NCBI GenBank assembly: GCA_947259915.1
Contig: CAMYOC010000002.1
Location: 1 to 64,000, forward strand
DNA: 64,000 nucleotides
DNA from: an uncultured Gammaproteobacteria bacterium
GTDB taxonomy: Bacteria > Pseudomonadota > Gammaproteobacteria > Steroidobacterales > XN24
Direction of reading: 5' to 3'
The position numbers and the translations under genes are program-made. Shown here piece after piece: positions 1-9,568 of the stretch. The notes beneath the pieces are model-generated. The model was not told where the DNA came from and did not search any database. It saw only the letters and a program-made list of their open reading frames with translations. Each line of letters begins with the position of its first letter. Positions within the stretch are counted from its first letter, which is position 1.

Positions 1-1341
1 GGCGGTGAGATGGGCACCGGCGTACGAGAGCATGTGGCACAGCTCCCCATCCGCCCACAATCTGGGTGCTCCGCGGGCGGGGACAAAGCTGTCCCATGTG
101 CCGCCGAAGATATGCCGGTTCGCCTTTGGCAGCAGCGGGGTTACGCCGAGCGGAGAGATGACGCGGTAGGCGCGCGCTGCCCGTCTCAAGGTCAGACCCT
201 TGCGCGCCGACTCCTCGATGGCAGCCGTGCTGCCGTGCCACCATAGCAGCGAGGCGATGTCCGTGGCCGGGATACCCGGGATGGCGCACTGGAGATTATC
301 CTCCAGACCTGCCAGCAGGGCCGCGGTATAGCCGCCCATGGAGACGCCAAACACGCCCAGCGGCCCGGGCTCGGTGGCGCGCAGCCAGCTCAACCAGCGG
401 CGCACGTCCCAGATTGCCTGACTGACCGCGTTGATCGTGTCCATCACGTCGCCGACGATAAAGCCGCTCCCACTCACCGCGAAACGCCGGCGTGGGCCAT
501 GCATCGGCATCACCGGGAACAACAGATTGAAGCCGAGTTCTTCGCGCAGCAGACTGACCGGGAAAACCTTCAGATCGATCCACGGCACGCCCATGCCGAG
601 ACCATGCATACAGATCAGCCAGGGCGCGTCGGGCGCTCCACGCATCACCCACGCGTGGGCTTCGCGGCAAGGCTCATAGCCGAGATAGCGATCCCTGCCC
701 GGCGTGTCCTCTTGCGGTGTAAAACCGCTGTCAAAACGCATGGCCTCGTAATCCCAGCCGGCGCTCCGGGCGCGGCTCGACTGTATCTCACCGTCTTCAA
801 GCGGCGGTGGCGCGGGATGATAATCGGCCGGGTCGTCCAGCCACCCACGCCGCTCGAACAGCGCCAGCGCATGCTCCAGTTCTGCCGCGATCCGGGCTTG
901 CTCGCCGGACGCAAAGGGTGGCATCAACACCGAGGTCAAACCCAGCACCGCCTCGTCCAATCCGACCTCGGCACCGCCGCGGACGCCGGGGTCCGGTTGT
1001 TCGATCTGTTCCGGCACCGCGATATGGTTGATCCGCAGCAAACCTGCCGCCACCAGAGCGGCCGCAGCGAGGATGGCTAGCCAGATCGCGGTGCCGGTCG
1101 CCACCAGCAGTACCGGGACGGCCATCAGCAATCCCAGCAGGCCACCAAGACCGGCGCTGCGCGTCAGACCGCGCTCACCCGGGAACATAAGCGTGCCCAC
1201 CCCGCCCACCAGCATCAGGGCACCCGGGATCGCGCCAAGCACAAGGACCGGCAGGCTCTGATCGGCGGCCGTTACGATCCAGGCCACCCCCGCGATAAGC
1301 AGGATCCACACCTCAGGACGTCGCAAGTATTCGTAAATCAT
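1..1341 (-). CDS. membrane-anchored alpha/beta hydrolase, 3' end cut by window edge
   Basis: Read on the minus strand from the ATG at 1341; the frame stays open to base 1, so 447 codons are visible and the C-terminus lies outside the window. The first ~105 residues hold three or four hydrophobic segments. A linker and an alpha/beta-hydrolase domain follow: a CMHGLGMG turn typical of the oxyanion region, then the nucleophile elbow GVSMGG with Ser as predicted nucleophile. The acid and His are expected near or beyond the edge. The architecture (membrane N-terminus plus hydrolase) resembles ABHD18-like proteins, but that assignment is tentative and no substrate can be named. It diverges from the M28 peptidase at 1495. 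Confidence 0.75.
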   Translation of the reverse strand, partial: MIYEYLRRPEVWILLIAGVAWIVTAADQSLPVLVLGAIPGALMLVGGVGTLMFPGERGLTRSAGLGGLLGLLMAVPVLLVATGTAIWLAILAAAALVAAGLLRINHIAVPEQIEQPDPGVRGGAEVGLDEAVLGLTSVLMPPFASGEQARIAAELEHALALFERRGWLDDPADYHPAPPPLEDGEIQSSRARSAGWDYEAMRFDSGFTPQEDTPGRDRYLGYEPCREAHAWVMRGAPDAPWLICMHGLGMGVPWIDLKVFPVSLLREELGFNLLFPVMPMHGPRRRFAVSGSGFIVGDVMDTINAVSQAIWDVRRWLSWLRATEPGPLGVFGVSMGGYTAALLAGLEDNLQCAIPGIPATDIASLLWWHGSTAAIEESARKGLTLRRAARAYRVISPLGVTPLLPKANRHIFGGTWDSFVPARGAPRLWADGELCHMLSYAGAHLTA

Positions 1342-1494
1342 CAGGTTCCGGGCACCGATTGACACTCTGCTAAGCTGCCGCCTGAACTATAGCGGGGATC
1401 GGCCAGCGATGCCGAAGCCTGGAACCGCACGCCCGCGATACTGTCTCTACCGCAATAGCCCGGCCCCGGCGATAGCCTCTCCAGGAAATGCTCG

Positions 1495-3162
1495 ATGATA
1501 AAAACTAGCGCGACTGTCTTGCTGATTGCCCTGACCGCCTTGCCGCTGAGCGCACGCGCGGACGATGCAACCGCGCCGCCTGACTTCGACGCCCGGGCAT
1601 TGCGCGCCCACGTGGAATTTCTCGCCGACGATCTGCTCGAAGGGCGCAATACAGGCACCCGGGGTTACGACCTCGCCGCGCGCTACGTCGCCTCCATCTT
1701 CGCCATGGCCGGACTCGAACCCGCCGGTGACAAAGACAGCTGGTTCCAGTATTTCGACACGGTGGAAGGCCGGCTGGTCGCAGATAGCGCAACGACGACG
1801 CTGCGCACCACGGGCGGTGATGAGCTGCCCATGGTCTGGCATGAGGACTATGTGCTGGGCGGCAGCTATGTCGATGCCGAAACGCGTATCGACGCGCCGG
1901 TGACCTTTGTCGGTTATGGGGTCACCGCGCCGGAACTGGGCTATGACGACTACCAGGATCTTGATGTGAATGGCCACGTGGTCGCCTGGTTTAGCGGCGC
2001 GCCCGAGGCCTTCGCCAGCCACCAGCGGGCCTACTATTCCAGCCGCTCCAAGGTAGAAAACGCCGCCCGTCGCGGCGCCATCGGCATCCTCAGCTTCCCC
2101 ACCCGGGAGCAGGCGGAACGTCAGCCCTGGGAGAGTACCGTCAAGGCCTCCGGCTTCACGGGTATGCGCTGGGTCAACGCCAACGGCGACGTGCAGGGTC
2201 TGTTCCCGCCGATCCGGGGTGGCGCCACCCTCAGCCCGGCAGGCATTGAGAAGCTGCTGACTGGTTCCGGCATGACGCTGGAGCAGCTCTATGACGATGC
2301 TGCTGCCGGCCGGCCCCGAGCCATGCCGCTGCCGGTCGTCGTAAATCTGTCGCGACGCTCGGAACAGATACCGCACAAGGCGTACAACGTGGCCGCGATA
2401 TTGCGCGGCTCGGATCCGGCGCTGGCCGATGAGTACGTTGTCCTGACCGGTCACCTCGATCACATCGGCGTTGGCGCCGAATACGACGGCGACACGATTT
2501 ACAACGGCGCCTACGACAACGCGACCGGGATCGCGATCATGCTGGAGGTGGCGCGCGCGATGGCCCGCGCAGAGACGCGACCGGCGCGCTCCGTCCTGTT
2601 CCTGGCAGTTACCGGTGAAGAAAAGGGCTTGCTCGGCTCGGATTACTTCGCCGAACATCCGACCGTGCCTATCGACCAGGTGGTCGCCAACATCAATCTG
2701 GACATGCCGGTGTTTGCCTACAAAACGACCGATATGGTCGCGTTTGGCGCCGAACATTCGAGCCTGATCGGGCCGGCGACCCGGGCGGCACAGGCGGCCG
2801 GGTTCGAGCTGGCGCCGGATCCGCTGCCCGAAGAGACTATTTTCGTGCGCAGCGATCAATACTCCTTTGTAAAACGCGGAATCCCCGCTTTGTATCTGAT
2901 GCCTGGCTTCAGCTCGCCGGATCCGGCCATGGACGGCGGCGCCGGATTTATGCATTTCCTGCAGACCCATTATCACAAGCCGTCGGATGAGCTCGAGCTG
3001 CCGTTCGATGCCGCCGCGGCCGAACGTTTTACCCTGGCGAACTATCTGATGATCAGGGCGGTGGCCGACGATCGCGCGCGGCCCGCGTGGAACCCCGGAG
3101 ACTTTTTTGGCGAACGGTTTGCCCGACCAGCGGCCGTCCCGATTTCGGCGCCGGCACCGTGA
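1495..3162 (+). CDS. secreted M28 family zinc aminopeptidase
   Basis: A 555-residue exported metallopeptidase. A signal peptide ends near residue 22 (cleavage after ARA). A middle protease-associated-like insert is followed by the M28 catalytic domain. The two-zinc ligand set is complete: His in TGHLDH (about 320), Asp in YDNATG (341), the Glu pair in TGEEKG (375-376, general base and ligand), Asp in NLDMP (403) and His in HYHKPSDE (494). The family removes N-terminal amino acids from peptides in the periplasm or outside the cell. The ATG is chosen because AGGA lies about 8 nt upstream and the signal peptide begins there. A second M28 protein of the same length but with a lipobox lies at 60064-61731. 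Confidence 0.93.
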   Translation: MIKTSATVLLIALTALPLSARADDATAPPDFDARALRAHVEFLADDLLEGRNTGTRGYDLAARYVASIFAMAGLEPAGDKDSWFQYFDTVEGRLVADSATTTLRTTGGDELPMVWHEDYVLGGSYVDAETRIDAPVTFVGYGVTAPELGYDDYQDLDVNGHVVAWFSGAPEAFASHQRAYYSSRSKVENAARRGAIGILSFPTREQAERQPWESTVKASGFTGMRWVNANGDVQGLFPPIRGGATLSPAGIEKLLTGSGMTLEQLYDDAAAGRPRAMPLPVVVNLSRRSEQIPHKAYNVAAILRGSDPALADEYVVLTGHLDHIGVGAEYDGDTIYNGAYDNATGIAIMLEVARAMARAETRPARSVLFLAVTGEEKGLLGSDYFAEHPTVPIDQVVANINLDMPVFAYKTTDMVAFGAEHSSLIGPATRAAQAAGFELAPDPLPEETIFVRSDQYSFVKRGIPALYLMPGFSSPDPAMDGGAGFMHFLQTHYHKPSDELELPFDAAAAERFTLANYLMIRAVADDRARPAWNPGDFFGERFARPAAVPISAPAP

Positions 3163-3197
3163 GTCATCGTTGCTGATACCGGATCAAGGAGATCGAC

Positions 3198-4028
3198 ATG
3201 AACAAACCACTGACTGCGGCTGCGCTGGCGATGAGTGCGAGCCTCGCTTGCGCGGTATCGGCGGCGGAGCCATCGCCGGCGATCGTCGATGCGGTAAACG
3301 GTGCCCAGCGCACGCCGGCGCTGGCGGCCCGTGATGTCTCTCGTCACCCGGGGCCGACCCTGGCCTTCTTCGGCATCGAGCCGGATATGTCGGTGCTTGA
3401 GATCTGGCCGGGCAAAAGCGGCTGGTACACCGAAATACTGGCGCCGCTGCTGCGCGAGGATGGCCAGCTCACGGTGGCGATCTTTGGTGACCAGACCGAT
3501 CAGTTCCGCGACTTTATGCTCAGCGCCAACCAGACGTTTCAGGACAAGCTGGCCGCGGATCCCGAGGTCTATGATCGCGTCGACGTGGTGTCGCTGTGGC
3601 CGCCCGGCCAGACCGCCATCGGCGATGACGCGTCCTACGACATGGTCGTGACCTTCCGCAATCTGCACAATTGGATGGCCTGGGGTCAGACCGATGACAT
3701 GCTGGAGACGCTGTACCGCGTGCTCAGACCCGGCGGCATCCTCGGCGTGATCGATCACCGGGCCAAAGCGGGGGCCGAGATCGACCCGCTGGCGCGTAGC
3801 GGCTATGTCGATCAGCAGCGGGCCATCGACCTGATCACCGCGGCCGGCTTTGAATTTGTCGCCAGCAGCGAGATCAACGCCAACCCAAAAGACACCGCCG
3901 ATCATCCTCGGGGCGTCTGGACGCTGCCACCCACCCTCGCCATGGGTGCGGACGCGGATAACAGCAGCTATCTCGCCATCGGTGAGAGCGATCGCTTTAC
4001 GCTGACGTTCCGCAAACCAGAAGATTGA
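3198..4028 (+). CDS. exported SAM-dependent methyltransferase-like protein (COG4798 type)
   Basis: A 276-residue protein with a clear signal peptide (cleavage near residue 22, after VSAA) and a class I methyltransferase fold. The motif I region reads VLEIWPGKSGWYTEILAP and a later RPGGILGVIDH strand matches the family's post-motif region. AAGGAGAT lies 6 nt before the ATG. It follows the M28 gene by 35 nt and may be co-transcribed with it. Export is odd because S-adenosylmethionine is made in the cytoplasm; proteins of this group are commonly annotated as predicted methyltransferases without a known substrate. It may be an exported fold doing something else. Confidence 0.85.
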   Translation: MNKPLTAAALAMSASLACAVSAAEPSPAIVDAVNGAQRTPALAARDVSRHPGPTLAFFGIEPDMSVLEIWPGKSGWYTEILAPLLREDGQLTVAIFGDQTDQFRDFMLSANQTFQDKLAADPEVYDRVDVVSLWPPGQTAIGDDASYDMVVTFRNLHNWMAWGQTDDMLETLYRVLRPGGILGVIDHRAKAGAEIDPLARSGYVDQQRAIDLITAAGFEFVASSEINANPKDTADHPRGVWTLPPTLAMGADADNSSYLAIGESDRFTLTFRKPED

Positions 4029-4044
4029 TCCGCCGGATCCCGGG

Positions 4045-4074
4045 CGGCGGCTGGACAAGGTCTGCCGCCGCCGC
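4045..4074. repeat. GC-rich perfect hairpin between genes
   Basis: The arms GGCGGCGGC (4045-4053) and GCCGCCGCC (4066-4074) are perfectly complementary around a 12-nt loop, 17 nt after the methyltransferase stop. A T6 run occurs only 26 nt later at about 4101, too far for a standard intrinsic terminator. It could act as an mRNA-stabilising or partial transcription-stop structure between the methyltransferase and ligase genes. Confidence 0.5.
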
Positions 4075-4116
4075 CAGACTTGGCTGTCTCCCAGGGATGA
4101 TTTTTTCGGGGGCGAT

Positions 4117-5736
4117 ATGCGCGGGCTGATGATGGACGATCCGCTGTTGATCACGCAGATCATGCGTTTCGCGGAGCGTAATTTTCCGACCAGCGAAATC
4201 ATCTCCGTTAGCGCCGATCCCGAGCCTCACCGTTACACCTATGCAGAGGCCTTCTGGCGTGCCCGTCGGCTCGCCAACGCGCTGGCGCGGCTCGGTGCGA
4301 CACCCGGCGACCGCGTCGGTACGCTGGCCTGGAACGACCATCGCCATTTCGAACTCTATTACGCGAGCTCCTGCTCGGGCGCGGTCTGCCACACCATCAA
4401 TCCCCGGCTGTTCCCGGACCAGATCGCCTATATCGCCGATCATGCCGGGGACCGCTGGATCTTCGCCGACCCGATGTTCGCGCCGCTGCTCGACGGGCTC
4501 GCGCCGCGCTTGCCCAGGCTGGAACGGGTGGTATTCCTGTGCGGCCCCGAGCGGATGCCTGCGAGCACCCTGCCTGAGGCCATCGACTATGAAACGCTGA
4601 TCGGCGCCGAGACCGACGATTACGACTGGCCGCTGCTCGAAGAGACCACGGCCAGCGCGCTATGCTACACCTCCGGGACTACCGGACATCCCAAGGGCGT
4701 GCTCTATCACCATCGCTCGACCCTGTTGCATGCCTACGCCGCCTGCATGCCGGACTGCATGAACCTCGCCAACCGCGATACGGTGCTGGCCATCGTACCG
4801 ATGTTTCACGCCAACGCCTGGTGTCTGCCCTATGCCTGTCCCATGGTCGGCGCCCATCTGGTGCTGCCCGGTCCGCGCATGGGCGACCCGGCGGCGCTCA
4901 CCGAGCTGATACAAGACGAGCAGGTGAATTGCAGCATGGGCGTACCGACCGTATGGCTGGGCCTGCTGCAGTATCTGCAGGATAGCGGTCGCGAGATCCC
5001 GAGTCTGGAACGCATCGTGGTCGGCGGTGCCGCCTGTCCGCCGATGCTGATCGAGGCCTTCGAGCAGCGTCACGCCGTGCGCGTCCACCATAGCTGGGGG
5101 ATGACCGAGATGAGCCCGCTGGGCGTGTTCAACAGCCCGACACGCGTCAGCGAGTCGCTGACGCCGCCCGAACGCGAGGCCATCGGCCGCAAACAGGGAC
5201 GCGGCGTGTTCGGGGTGGAGATGCGCATCGTTGACGACGACGGCGCCGAATTACCCTGGGATGGAGAACAGCCCGGTGGTCTGCAGGTACGCGGCCCGTG
5301 GGTCTGTGGCAGTTATTTCCACAGCGACGACGATGAAGCGCACGGCGCCGACGGCTGGTTCGACACCGGCGACGTCGCCACCATCGATCCGCTTGGGTTT
5401 ATGCAGATTACCGACCGGTCAAAGGACGTGATCAAGTCCGGCGGCGAATGGATCAGCTCGATCGAGCTCGAGAATCTGGCGATGAGCCATCCTGGCGTCG
5501 CCGAAGCGGCGGTGATCGCCATCGCCGACCCGAAATGGTCCGAACGGCCACTGCTGGTGGTGGTGAGAAAGCCCGGCGCGGCTGTCGACGCAGAAGCGCT
5601 GATCGAATGGTACAAGGGTAAAGTGGCCGACTGGTGGATACCGGATACGGTGCGCTTTGTCGACGAGCTGCCGCACACCGCCACCGGCAAACTGGCCAAG
5701 GCGCAGCTGCGCCGCCAGATGGCCGAATCCGCTTAG
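4117..5736 (+). CDS. medium/long-chain acyl-CoA synthetase (AlkK-like AMP-binding ligase)
   Basis: A 539-residue adenylate-forming enzyme that activates a fatty acid with ATP and CoA. The P-loop signature [12 protein letters not shown] is intact, followed by the SWGMTEMSP substrate/AMP motif, the GWFDTGDVA hinge aspartate, the [15 protein letters not shown] motif and the catalytic C-terminal lysine in TATGKLAK. The GGEWISS(I/V)ELEN pattern is like AlkK and related medium-chain ligases. GGGGG lies just upstream of the ATG; a second in-frame ATG at 4129 is a possible start. The dehalogenase starts 20 nt after the stop, so the two may form a small catabolic unit. Confidence 0.92.
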   Translation: MRGLMMDDPLLITQIMRFAERNFPTSEIISVSADPEPHRYTYAEAFWRARRLANALARLGATPGDRVGTLAWNDHRHFELYYASSCSGAVCHTINPRLFPDQIAYIADHAGDRWIFADPMFAPLLDGLAPRLPRLERVVFLCGPERMPASTLPEAIDYETLIGAETDDYDWPLLEETTASALCYTSGTTGHPKGVLYHHRSTLLHAYAACMPDCMNLANRDTVLAIVPMFHANAWCLPYACPMVGAHLVLPGPRMGDPAALTELIQDEQVNCSMGVPTVWLGLLQYLQDSGREIPSLERIVVGGAACPPMLIEAFEQRHAVRVHHSWGMTEMSPLGVFNSPTRVSESLTPPEREAIGRKQGRGVFGVEMRIVDDDGAELPWDGEQPGGLQVRGPWVCGSYFHSDDDEAHGADGWFDTGDVATIDPLGFMQITDRSKDVIKSGGEWISSIELENLAMSHPGVAEAAVIAIADPKWSERPLLVVVRKPGAAVDAEALIEWYKGKVADWWIPDTVRFVDELPHTATGKLAKAQLRRQMAESA

Positions 5737-5756
5737 ACCAGACAGGTAACAGAGCG

Positions 5757-6638
5757 ATGAAAATACTGCGCACGCCCGACGACCGATTCAGCGCCATTCC
5801 GGATTTTCCGTATACGCCGCGCTACACGGAGATAGACGGGCTGCGCATGGCCCATGTCGAGGACGGCAGTGGTCCGGTGGTGTTGATGCTGCACGGCGAA
5901 CCGACCTGGTCGTTCCTGTACCGCAAGATGATCCCGCCGCTGACCACCGCCGGGTTCCGCGCGGTGGCGCCGGACCTGATCGGTTTTGGCCGCTCGGACA
6001 AACCCGGCGCGATGTCCGACTACAGCTATGCCCGCCACGTGGACTGGACCTGGCAATGGATCGAGGCCAACGGGCTGGAGGACATCATCCTGTTTGTCCA
6101 GGACTGGGGTTCGCTGATCGGTCTGCGGCTGGCCGCGGAACATCCGCAGCGCTTTGCCCGGGTGATGGTCGCCAACGGTTTCCTGCCGATCGCTGATCGC
6201 CCGGTACCCGCGGCCTTCAAGGTCTGGCGCGCGTTCGCACGTTACTCACCGTTGTTCCCGATCGGCAAGATCGTGCAGAGCGGCTGCGCCACCCACCTGC
6301 CACCGGAGGTCGTGGCCGCCTATGACGCCCCCTTCCCTTCCAGCGCTTACAAACCAGCCGCGCGCGCGTTCCCGCAGCTGGTGCCCACCGAGGAAGACGA
6401 TCCGGCGGTGCCGGCGAATCGTCGCGCATGGGACGCGCTGGGCCAGTGGCAAAAGCCGTTCCTGACCGCATTCGGTAAAAAGGACCCGATCCTGGGCCGC
6501 GCCGATCGCCCTTTGCAGGCTCATGTGCCAGGCGCCGCGGGTCAGCCCCATCAGCAGCTGGCCGGTGCCAGTCATTTTGTCCAGGAGGACGCGGGACCGG
6601 AGCTGGCGCAGATCCTGATCGATTGGTGCGCGGACTGA
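5757..6638 (+). CDS. haloalkane dehalogenase, subfamily I
   Basis: A 293-residue alpha/beta hydrolase that hydrolyses carbon-halogen bonds to an alcohol and halide. From the ATG at 5757 the catalytic set of the DhlA-type subfamily can be placed: nucleophile Asp116 in VQDWG, halide-binding Trp117, a second halide-binding Trp at about 157 in the cap, acid Asp243 in GKKDPILG and base His273 in ASHFVQE; HGEPTWS (46-52) forms the oxyanion region. A longer upstream reading exists but overlaps the ligase gene and does not look like protein. It follows the acyl-CoA ligase by 20 nt and meets the DUF4097 gene tail to tail 10 nt later. Confidence 0.9.
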   Translation: MKILRTPDDRFSAIPDFPYTPRYTEIDGLRMAHVEDGSGPVVLMLHGEPTWSFLYRKMIPPLTTAGFRAVAPDLIGFGRSDKPGAMSDYSYARHVDWTWQWIEANGLEDIILFVQDWGSLIGLRLAAEHPQRFARVMVANGFLPIADRPVPAAFKVWRAFARYSPLFPIGKIVQSGCATHLPPEVVAAYDAPFPSSAYKPAARAFPQLVPTEEDDPAVPANRRAWDALGQWQKPFLTAFGKKDPILGRADRPLQAHVPGAAGQPHQQLAGASHFVQEDAGPELAQILIDWCAD

Positions 6639-6648
6639 GCCGGACCGG

Positions 6649-7593
6649 CTAACGCTTCTCGATCCGCACCCGTCCGCTGCTGTCGATCTCGAGCTCCGGA
6701 CCGCCGCCATTCAGTCGCCCATGCAGCCGTTTCGGGTCGTCTTCGTCATCGTCCACCGCAAACGCAGAGCGGATACGGCTATCTGACCTGGCATCGAGGT
6801 CGAAGCCGATGCCCTCCGCCAGACCCACGGTTATCGACCCGCCGGTCGTGCTCAGGCTGCTGTGGTCGGCAGGCTGCGCCGTGTAGTCCACCTTGATGCC
6901 GCCCCCGACCGTGTCCGCATCCACGCCCGCGCGGGCGTCTTTGACCGTGATGCTGCCGCCGGCGGTACTCAGCCGTGACGGACCCAGCGCGCGCTCGACG
7001 CGGATCGAGCCGCCGGCAGTATCGGCCTTGATCGATCCCTGCATCTCGCCCAGATCGATGCTGCCGCCAGCCGTGTCCGCATCGACGTCCTTGACGCTGG
7101 CCAGAACCTCGATGCTGCCGCCGGCGGTGTCGGCCCTGACCGGGCCAGTCACGCGACCGATGAAGATACTGCCGCCAGCCGTGTCCGCGTCCACCTCGCC
7201 GTCCACGTCACCGACCTCGATACTGCCGCCGGACGTATCCAGCTTCAGATCGAACCGTTTCGGCACCTCGGCGCGGACCTCAACCGCAAGGTCACGATTG
7301 TTATAGCGTTTGTGCTTGCCCGGGGTCCGGCCGCGGACGCGTATCTCCTCGCCCTGCTGGTCGAAATCGAGCTCGAATTGATCGGCATTGGCGCCCCGGA
7401 CCTGGACGGTGACCCGCACCATATTGGATTCGCCGACCTGGACCTTGATACCGCCGGACTCGAGGTCGATCTCCAGACGGCCGCCGTCGACCACTTCGAA
7501 CTCCCGGCTGATGTCCTCCGCCTGGGCCACAGCCGAAAAATGAGCGGTCGTTGCCAGGGCCAGCGCGCACAGGCTTGCAGTGTGATGTCTCAT
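6649..7593 (-). CDS. exported DUF4097 beta-solenoid repeat protein
   Basis: A 314-residue protein with a signal peptide (cleavage near residue 25, after AQA). From about residue 115 it carries some eight imperfect repeats of about 20 residues built around ADTAGGSI, STAGGSI or DTSGGSI followed by a short beta strand. This is the pattern of DUF4097 right-handed beta-helix rungs. The C-terminus is charged and ends with a short repeat-like strand. The function of DUF4097 proteins is unsettled; some are called putative adhesins. The gene stands alone and is tail to tail with the dehalogenase. Confidence 0.88.
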   Translation of the reverse strand: MRHHTASLCALALATTAHFSAVAQAEDISREFEVVDGGRLEIDLESGGIKVQVGESNMVRVTVQVRGANADQFELDFDQQGEEIRVRGRTPGKHKRYNNRDLAVEVRAEVPKRFDLKLDTSGGSIEVGDVDGEVDADTAGGSIFIGRVTGPVRADTAGGSIEVLASVKDVDADTAGGSIDLGEMQGSIKADTAGGSIRVERALGPSRLSTAGGSITVKDARAGVDADTVGGGIKVDYTAQPADHSSLSTTGGSITVGLAEGIGFDLDARSDSRIRSAFAVDDDEDDPKRLHGRLNGGGPELEIDSSGRVRIEKR

Positions 7594-7722
7594 GATCTCT
7601 CCAGCGTGAAGAACGACGGTATATGCCTTTGACGCCAGCGGGCGCCGAGAGGTTTATACGGCATCTTTGCTGCCTTTCCGCCGGTCGGTTATGTTACGGC
7701 CTCGCCCACCCGGAGACCGATC

Positions 7723-9507
7723 TTGACCCTGACCGAGCTGTTTGCTTTTCTGGCGGCGACCTGTGTTGCGGTGCCCCTGTTCCGCATGTTCGGTTTCGGT
7801 TCCGTGCTCGGTTATATGGCGGCGGGCATCGCGATCGGCCCCTACGGTCTTGGCGCGTTTGAAGACGTGGACAGCGTGCTCCATGCCTCCGAGTTTGGCG
7901 TGGTGCTGCTGCTGTTTATCATCGGCCTGGAACTCAAACCATCCCGATTATGGGTGATGCGCCGGGCCGTGTTTGGTCTCGGCACTGCCCAGGTCATGAT
8001 TACCGCCGTGGCGCTGGCGGTGCTGGCGTGGGTACTCGGCCAGGGACTCAGCGCCGCCATCGTCATCGGTCTGGGCCTGGCCCTGTCGTCCACCGCCTTT
8101 GTGCTGCAGTTCCTGGCCGAGCGCAAGGACCTGACAACGCAATACGGCAGATCCACCTTCGCTATCCTGCTGTTCCAGGATCTGGCCGTAATCCCGATCC
8201 TCGCCGTCCTCGCGCTGTTGGCGACCGACGCGGGCGAAGCCGGCGGTGCCGGAACCGTGATGCTCAAGCTGGGGGCGATCATCGCGCTGATCGTCGGTGG
8301 CCGCTACCTGCTACGACCGGCTTTCCGGCTGGCGGCGTCGGTCGGCGGTCACGAGGTATTCACCGCGGCCGCGCTCGCCACCGTGGTCGGCGCCGCCTTG
8401 CTGATGTATCTGGTGGACGTCTCCATGGCGCTGGGGGCCTTTATCGCCGGCGTGCTGCTGGCCGATTCCGAGTTCCGGCATCAGCTGGAAGCCGAGATCG
8501 AGCCGTTCAAGGGCCTGCTGCTGGGCTTGTTCTTTGTCGCTGTGGGGATGTCGGCCGAGCTGTCCCTGCTCGCCGCGGAACCGCTGCTGATCCTGTCGCT
8601 GGCCGCCGCACTGCTTGCGATAAAGGGTGCCGTCCTCTTTGCACTCGGCCGGGCCGGCGGCCTGCCGATTCCTGCCGCCCGCGATATGGCATTTGTGCTG
8701 CCTCAGGGCGGTGAGTTTGCGTTTGTGATCTTCGCCGCCGCCGTGGCCAAGGGCCTGCTGGCAGCCCAGGTCGCAGATCTGCTGATCCTGGTGGTCACCA
8801 TGACCATGGTGGCCACACCGCTGCTGGTTCTGGCCAAGGAGCGTCTGTTCAAAGATAAACAGGATGGCACCGCGCAGCCTGAGTTCGACACCATCGACGA
8901 TGACGAACCCAAGATCATCATCGCCGGCATCGGCCGCTTCGCACAGATCATCGCCCGCATCCTGCATGTGCGCGGCATCCCGTTCACCGCGCTGGAATCC
9001 GATATGGAACAGCTGGAGATCGTGCGCAAGTTTGGCAACAAGGCCTACTTCGGTGACGTCAATGATCTCGGCCTGCTGCGAGCCGCCAGGGCCGAGCAGG
9101 CAGAGCTGGTGATCGTCGCTGTCGACGGTGTGGAACCCTCGCTCAAGGTAGTGCGCAACCTGAAGACCCATTATCCGCATCTGAAGATATTCGCCCGGGC
9201 CCGGGATCGGTACCATGCCCATAAGCTGATGGATCTGGGCGCGGATTTGATCATGCGAGAGACCTATGGCTCAAGCCTGGAGATGGCTACCGCGGTGCTG
9301 GAGAGCCTGGGCGATGCACCGGACCGGGCGCGGGGGACGGTGGCGCGTTTCCGCGAGCACGACGAGGCGCTGCTGGCCGAGGAGCACGCGGTGCTCCACG
9401 ACGAGGGCAAACATATCCAGACGGTGGAGGACGCGCAGCGCGAACTGGAAGTGCTGTTCGAAGCGGATCCGTGCCCATCGGGCACTGCGGCGGCAACGCA
9501 GGATTGA
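7723..9507 (+). CDS. monovalent cation:proton antiporter, CPA2/Kef type
   Basis: A 594-residue membrane transporter. About 12 hydrophobic segments (residues 1-380) form a CPA2 antiporter domain, including GYMAAGIAIGPYGLG, the FIIGLELKP motif and GAFIAGVLLADSE. The C-terminal half holds a TrkA-N (RCK) NAD-binding domain starting at the IIIAGIGRFAQ Rossmann turn, as in KefB/KefC. These proteins move K+ or Na+ out against protons, often gated by redox or thiol stress. The start is TTG, supported by GGAG 7 nt upstream and by the match of MTLTELFAF to family N-termini. No KefF/KefG-type ancillary gene is adjacent. Confidence 0.9.
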   Translation: MTLTELFAFLAATCVAVPLFRMFGFGSVLGYMAAGIAIGPYGLGAFEDVDSVLHASEFGVVLLLFIIGLELKPSRLWVMRRAVFGLGTAQVMITAVALAVLAWVLGQGLSAAIVIGLGLALSSTAFVLQFLAERKDLTTQYGRSTFAILLFQDLAVIPILAVLALLATDAGEAGGAGTVMLKLGAIIALIVGGRYLLRPAFRLAASVGGHEVFTAAALATVVGAALLMYLVDVSMALGAFIAGVLLADSEFRHQLEAEIEPFKGLLLGLFFVAVGMSAELSLLAAEPLLILSLAAALLAIKGAVLFALGRAGGLPIPAARDMAFVLPQGGEFAFVIFAAAVAKGLLAAQVADLLILVVTMTMVATPLLVLAKERLFKDKQDGTAQPEFDTIDDDEPKIIIAGIGRFAQIIARILHVRGIPFTALESDMEQLEIVRKFGNKAYFGDVNDLGLLRAARAEQAELVIVAVDGVEPSLKVVRNLKTHYPHLKIFARARDRYHAHKLMDLGADLIMRETYGSSLEMATAVLESLGDAPDRARGTVARFREHDEALLAEEHAVLHDEGKHIQTVEDAQRELEVLFEADPCPSGTAAATQD

Positions 9508-9568
9508 AGTAGCCGGGTCTTGCCGCTACCGTGAGCCTGACGGTGGTGGCAGGGAGTGCGCATAGCCA

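Noticed and set aside
1447-2976. 509-codon frame on the minus strand inside the M28 gene
   Set aside because: It is antisense to a gene with full catalytic motifs and shows no family pattern. High GC makes long antisense frames common here. Similar ones at 3042-4202, 8311-9222, 31986-33770 and 46767-48662 were rejected for the same reason.
4095-4110. T6 run near 4101 as a terminator with the 4045-4074 hairpin
   Set aside because: 26 nt separate the stem from the T run, so it does not form a standard terminator.
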